Source of the DNA: Malachius bipustulatus
Lineage: Eukaryota; Arthropoda; Insecta; Coleoptera; Melyridae
Length of the DNA stretch: 64,000 nucleotides
NCBI GenBank assembly: GCA_910589415.1
Contig: OU342635.1
Coordinates: forward strand, 40,884,929-40,948,928
Direction of reading: 5' to 3'
A program made the position numbers and the translations under genes. The first letter of the stretch is position 1. Every line of letters begins with the position of its first letter. Shown here piece after piece: positions 59,665-64,000 of the stretch. A model generated the notes under the pieces. The model was given only the letters and a program-made list of their open reading frames with translations, was not told the DNA's origin and searched no databases.

Positions 59665-62413
59665 AGTAGTTAATATAAACCTTGGTAATTCCAGAGGATG
59701 GTTGATGGGTACGAAATCGCAGATCGAGAAGCAGCTGACGGTCGCGATGCAGCCGGCTGAGCCGATGGGCTGCCGATTCGGTCTGTGCGACATGAGACGG
59801 ACGGGCCTGAGGGTGATCCTGTCGCCGGACCACCGGCTGGGCGCCGTCTCGGACGCCCTCGGTCGCGTCATGCTGATGGACACCTTCCGGGGGACCATCC
59901 TGAGGATATTCAAGGGCTACAGGGAGGCGCAATGTTCGTTCTTGCAGGTACCGCAGGAGACCAAATCTAGCAAGACCCACTTTGGCAACAAGGTGGCCCT
60001 GTTCCTGGTCATATACTCCCCGAAGAAGGGAACGGTCGAGATATTCACGGTGCAGCAGGGATCCAAGGTGACGACGTTCACCGCCTCCAAGCACAGCAGG
60101 CTGCTGTACGTTAATTACGGGCTGATGGGGTACGAACGGGCGACCAAGTCGAGGTATGTCTGTCAGTTCACGACCGTTTTTATCGATAACGACGGGTTGG
60201 TTAAGGAGATCGTGGTCCCGTTCCATTTCGCCCTGCCCGAGAAAAATAATAAACGAGCGAAAGATATTCATCTGTACAAGAAACTGAGGCAGTCGATTAA
60301 GAACGAGAGTGAGAGTGATCCCGGGAAGCTGTCGGAGGAAGCATATAAAGCGTGCACCGAGCTGCAGACGATGGAGATAATGACTCAGACTGTCGAGATG
60401 CTCATTACTAATAAAACCGTGTCCGGCGATGTTATAATGAGATGCGTCGAATATTTTATTGGAAGATTTAAGGAAGAGCAACTAGAAAAAAATGAAGAAG
60501 GAGGAGAAGAAGAGGCGGTTGTTGAATCGAGCGGTTTACGGTTGTTGTGTGAAAATATTAGAGACTTGTTAGGGTTCTATTTATATGTAACTAGTAGTGT
60601 TAGAGTAGTAGAGGAAGGTAATAGTTGCATCATTAGTAGTAGTACCAGTGCTAGTACTAGTGGTAGTGGTGATAGTAGTAGTAGTAGTGTAGTTGTTGAT
60701 ACTGATAGTGAGAAAAATGTGTTAAAAAATACAAAAATAACATTAGGTGCTAAAGAATTGAGTAATTTACAGACATTAATAGATTTAAATGTAAATTTAA
60801 ACGTAACTGATAAGGATAAGAAGAGCGAAGCGAGAGTATTGTTTGCCGATCAGGAGGAGTTTTCCGTCTCCGATCTCCTATCTCTGTTCGTTCTGAATTC
60901 AAGCGACGGGAATAAACTTAAAGCGAATATCGATACAGGGAAACTATTCAAAACTTCCGAGGTATTCTTCAAGAAGTTCATCACCGAACCGGATGAATTG
61001 GTAAACACCCATGAAACCTTAGAGAGCGTAGTTAGTAAAAGTAGAATCACCACAAAAGACTTATTCAAATTAGTCATAAATTATTGGGTAAATCGTTCGT
61101 TAGATTCGTATGTAGACATAGAAATAGAGAAAGAAATGAATAATTTATACAGCGTAATACACACCATCGTTAAGATAAGTGATTGTTCAGAAATAATCGT
61201 AGATTATAGCGAAGTGTCCGGATTTTGGTCCGAAATTAGGGAGATCCTAGCAGAATCCGCTAAACCGTTCCCGGCGTTAACCGCTGCGATCGTAAGCAAG
61301 CTGGTCGCCCATAATATTGAAATGGAAGCAAACTCCGGAACGACCGATCAATCTGGTTCCGGTCTGGAAGACGAATCAATTGAAGTCCTATCACAAGAAA
61401 ACTGCGAGTGGACTCTCCTGATCGGGAAGTTGGAAGACATTTCGCTGTTAAATATAATTCTCTCTAAGAAACCGGCATCGACCGACTGCACCTTGCCACC
61501 GCTAAATCACGACACCGTCAATGTTAGTCTGAATTACGTCTTAGAAAACGGAAAAGGCTCGGTTAGCGAGCTCGTCTCTAAATGGTTAACGTCGATCGGC
61601 GTGAACCCTTACAACATCGTAGTAAACGATCGCATACACGCTCAAAAGCAAAACTCTACTCAGGAAGAAGACGAAGAAGCCCTAGAAGACATCCCGAAAG
61701 AAAAAATCAATCAAGTCAAGTCGCAAACCGTATTCAATCATCTAAACTTGATGAGATCTGAGTTTCCTTACAGTCTAGAGCCGAGCAGGCTCCTAGCGAA
61801 CATGTGCTGGGAGTACTGTCTAGCCTGGCAGAAGGATGTGCAGAATTTGGGCAACCTCGAAGCCTCAATGAAATGTCTCCGAGAGATAACGAGTCCACAC
61901 ATCCTGCAGGGGTTGCACAATTTAATCTGGAGCACGCATTTGAAAGTCCTATTCGAGAACGCCTCGAAATTGATCAATAAGGTCGGGAAGCTCCCGAAGG
62001 AGCGTTTCTGTCGCCAAGACACCGGACTCGCCGATTATCAAGTCACCCTTTTCATAGAGATTTGCACGAATTTCCTGGACGGTTTCCTCGACGTCGTTCA
62101 GGCAAGCTATAACACTCCGAAAACGCCCCTCAAGTACGAGCAGTTGTGGGAGAACGGGACGCAGCAGCCGCTCGTTGAGCTGGCTCAGCAGCACTCGCAA
62201 ATCAATTACGAGCTGCTGATGTTACATTATCAGTTGAGCGTGTGCTTGCAGATGATGACGACGTTCTTCATAAAGCAATCGAAACCGATTCAGAACCTGT
62301 TCGATTCCTCGTTGTTGTCCCTCTTCTTTAGCGATCTCCAGAGGAAAGTCGAGCTCGACCTCAGGAAGACCAACACCAAGCTCAATTTTACCCGGACTGA
62401 GTTCCTGGTCAAG
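59665..62413 (+). CDS. Rab3GAP2: Rab3GAP2, exon 5 (large exon; gene continues)
   Basis: About 916 codons in one exon, residues 300-1215. Landmarks in order: GWLMGTKSQIEK, RFGLCDMRRTGLRVILSP, LGRVMLMDTFRGTILRIFKG, VALFLVIYSPKKGTVEIFTV, VVPFHFALPEKNNKRAKDIH, then helical C-terminal-domain segments such as CLPREIT-like and NKVGKLPKERFCRQDTGLAD. The protein is the regulatory partner of the catalytic RAB3GAP1; together they stimulate Rab3 GTP hydrolysis and act as the Rab18 exchange factor at the ER. A serine-rich insertion (about residues 610-650, AGT repeats) is not in vertebrate proteins. Two in-frame acceptors exist (59665 and 59695). The donor GTCAAG|GTAATA ends the exon at K; about 200 residues should follow beyond the window. 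Confidence 0.93.
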
Positions 62414-62539
62414 GTAATACCACTATTTTATTAACTCGCTTTCTTGTCTGTCTGTCCATGCAAATCTTGCTATCGATTTTAAAGTAACTTTTTGAAGAGT
62501 TGAAGACTTGACCTTGACTGACTATTTAGATCAAATTAT

Positions 62540-64000
62540 ATCTATGATATAATAATAATAATAATAATAATGTTTATTAACAGCAGTTCCAAGCGATGAC
62601 AATATTCACCATCAACAACAGTAACACTTAATATATAAACTAACTTAAATTAACAAACATATTTGTCACATAGGCGTAAGACGCCCGTCTGTGATTTATA
62701 CACAAATACAAAGTACAATAAATACAAAAATACAATAAAACAATAATACGTATATATCTAAAATACAACAAAACCAAACATAACATTTCCACATCAATCG
62801 CACAACTTTCACATCAATCGGTATGATCACTCACACGCGAATTAAATCACAATCACACGCAAAAAACAACGCAACAAGACTAAACCACTCATGCATCCGC
62901 TCTGAGTGCTCAGCATCATACTTCCAGACCTATGAATCCCTCAGATCAAGCTGCCTCTCTACAAATTTACGGCCCTTCTCAAGAATAAATTCTTTCACGG
63001 CTCTTGCAAAAGCTCTATCATTTCTTATATCTTTGATGTCTCGCGGTAAGTTATTAAATGCTCTCGGAGCCAAAAATGTGATACATCTTTGTCCAAAATT
63101 CCTATTCATATGTGGCACCGGCACTGATAGCATGCCTCTAGTTTCCGGTAGTCTGTCTGTCCGAACCTCTGCATTCCCATTTAATTTCCTACTATAATTT
63201 AGTATTCTCTGGTAGAAAAGCTGTTTTATGTCTAGTATTCTCGTCTCATTATATAGCTCACTGGTCGGATACCTATAGCTTTTGTTCATCATAATCTTCA
63301 GGATCTTTTTTTTTACATTTGCTAAATTTGCTAGATGACAGTTAAGTGCCCCGCCCCAGGCCAAGATGCCATATCTTAGATGAGACTCTACTAGTGCCGT
63401 GTATACCATCTTTAACTCCTTCAGATCCAGGAAGGTAGCCAAAACCTTAAACCTATGTAGTACACATCTTAATTTTTTTGTGATTGCGTTTATATGTCTG
63501 TCCCATCTAAGGTGTTTATCCAATTCAATACCCAGATACCTTACATCCTCAGACAAAGGAACATTTATACCGTCGATGTTTACATTATCGAAGTCCGGCA
63601 GTGTACTCTTGTAGATGGCAAAAGGCAAAATTTTGGTTTTTTTCATGTTCATAGTTAGTCCCTTGCTGTCGAACCATCTTTTTATATCTGGCAAATCTGT
63701 CTCTATCATCTGCCTTAACTTATTCCAAGCAGTGTCGTTATAAAATATAACTGTGTCATCCGCATATGAGCTCACACTACCTGCCATCGGCACGTTGAAT
63801 ATTGAGTTTGTGTACAGTGTGTATAAAATCGGTCCCAATACACTTCCCTGAGGAACTCCAAACTTCATGCATGCAAAACCACTGTAGGCGTTTCCAATAC
63901 GTACACACTGCTCTCTGTCTTGTAAGTAACTCTTCATTAGTTCCAATGCGACGCCCCTAAAGCCGTAATTTTCCAAAACACAAAGCAATTTAGACTGATC
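62540..64000 (-). mobile_element. Non-LTR retrotransposon (LINE), 3' part
   Basis: Read on the minus strand, the coding region ends at 62930. A 3' UTR of about 350 bp follows, then a simple (ATT)n tail at 62556-62577, as in LINEs whose 3' ends are microsatellites. The 5' end lies beyond the window. Confidence 0.85.
62930..64000 (-). CDS. LINE reverse transcriptase ORF, C-terminal part
   Basis: The frame is open from the window edge to the stop at 62930. About 356 residues are visible without stops or frameshifts, so the copy is recent. Motifs in order: LLCVLENYGFRG, GVPQGSVLGPILYTLYTN (RT motif 4), SSYADDTVIF with the catalytic YADD, KTKILPF, RYLGIELDKHLRWDRHI (thumb entry), YGILAWGG, and a tail FLAPRAFNNLPRDIKDIR. 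This order is that of Jockey/CR1-group LINE polymerases; I cannot fix the clade. The endonuclease domain would lie outside the window. It inserted antisense in a host intron. Confidence 0.92.
   Translation of the reverse strand, partial: DQSKLLCVLENYGFRGVALELMKSYLQDREQCVRIGNAYSGFACMKFGVPQGSVLGPILYTLYTNSIFNVPMAGSVSSYADDTVIFYNDTAWNKLRQMIETDLPDIKRWFDSKGLTMNMKKTKILPFAIYKSTLPDFDNVNIDGINVPLSEDVRYLGIELDKHLRWDRHINAITKKLRCVLHRFKVLATFLDLKELKMVYTALVESHLRYGILAWGGALNCHLANLANVKKKILKIMMNKSYRYPTSELYNETRILDIKQLFYQRILNYSRKLNGNAEVRTDRLPETRGMLSVPVPHMNRNFGQRCITFLAPRAFNNLPRDIKDIRNDRAFARAVKEFILEKGRKFVERQLDLRDS

Larger units (their letters stand above)
62414..64000 (+). other. Rab3GAP2: Rab3GAP2 intron 5 (incomplete)
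   Basis: Starts at GTAATA and runs past the window end. It contains an antisense LINE. Confidence 0.8.

Noticed and set aside
59639..60481. 280-codon minus-strand frame opposite Rab3GAP2 exon 5
   Set aside because: Shadow of the GC-richer coding strand; exon 5 has clear family homology on the plus strand.

Overview
The window is a stretch of AT-rich, transposon-laden insect nuclear DNA. It has spliced genes with canonical GT/AG borders, mariner-type and long-palindrome DNA elements, a Ty3/gypsy retrotransposon, LINE fragments and a 5S-derived SINE. I cannot name the species. The protein sequences fit a holometabolous insect, and a beetle is possible but not shown.

Two protein-coding genes are clear, and they are divergently transcribed. 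On the minus strand lies the 5' part of a MYST histone acetyltransferase of the KAT7/HBO1 (Drosophila chameau) type. Exon 1 is 52184-52167, exon 2 is 52061-50504, exon 3 is 50355-49976 and exon 4 is 8434-8341. A single 41.5-kb intron (49975-8435) splits the catalytic domain, and the rest of the gene lies off the left edge. On the plus strand lies the RAB3GAP2 orthologue, the non-catalytic subunit of the Rab3 GTPase-activating / Rab18 exchange complex. Five exons run from 57955 to 62413, and the gene continues off the right edge. The intron after exon 5 holds an antisense LINE.

Layout. 1-6400: 3' end of a gypsy-type LTR element with an unusually long repeat-filled 3' non-coding region and an LTR starting at 3906. 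It lies antisense to the acetyltransferase gene, inside the intron after exon 4. 6400-8340: fold-back repeats. 8435-49975: the giant intron. It is full of tandem repeats, LINE relics and a 5S-SINE, and of at least seven long inverted-repeat DNA elements, several nested, with CAGGGTG-type ends flanked by TA. One carries a dead DD41D mariner-like transposase. 52200-57950: intergenic region with a promoter-like CRE/GC-box segment, a 772-bp palindromic-ended element, a miRNA-like hairpin and a 1.76-kb array of about 454-bp units. 62414-64000: intron with LINE.

The most notable find is the array at 55649-57412. Each unit carries a type I hammerhead ribozyme motif, with CTGACGA core, GGTCT-AATG-AGACC stem II, GAAA, a loopless CGGCCG stem III and a pairing stem I. 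Two of the four copies keep a fully canonical core and helices. The array is flanked by a 12-bp direct repeat (ATGCTTCATTTT). Its 5' part is inverted relative to its 3' part, which is the signature of LINE-type twin priming on a multimeric RNA. I read it as an animal retrozyme concatemer inserted in one event. A second, decayed hammerhead of a different family sits at 37833-37878.
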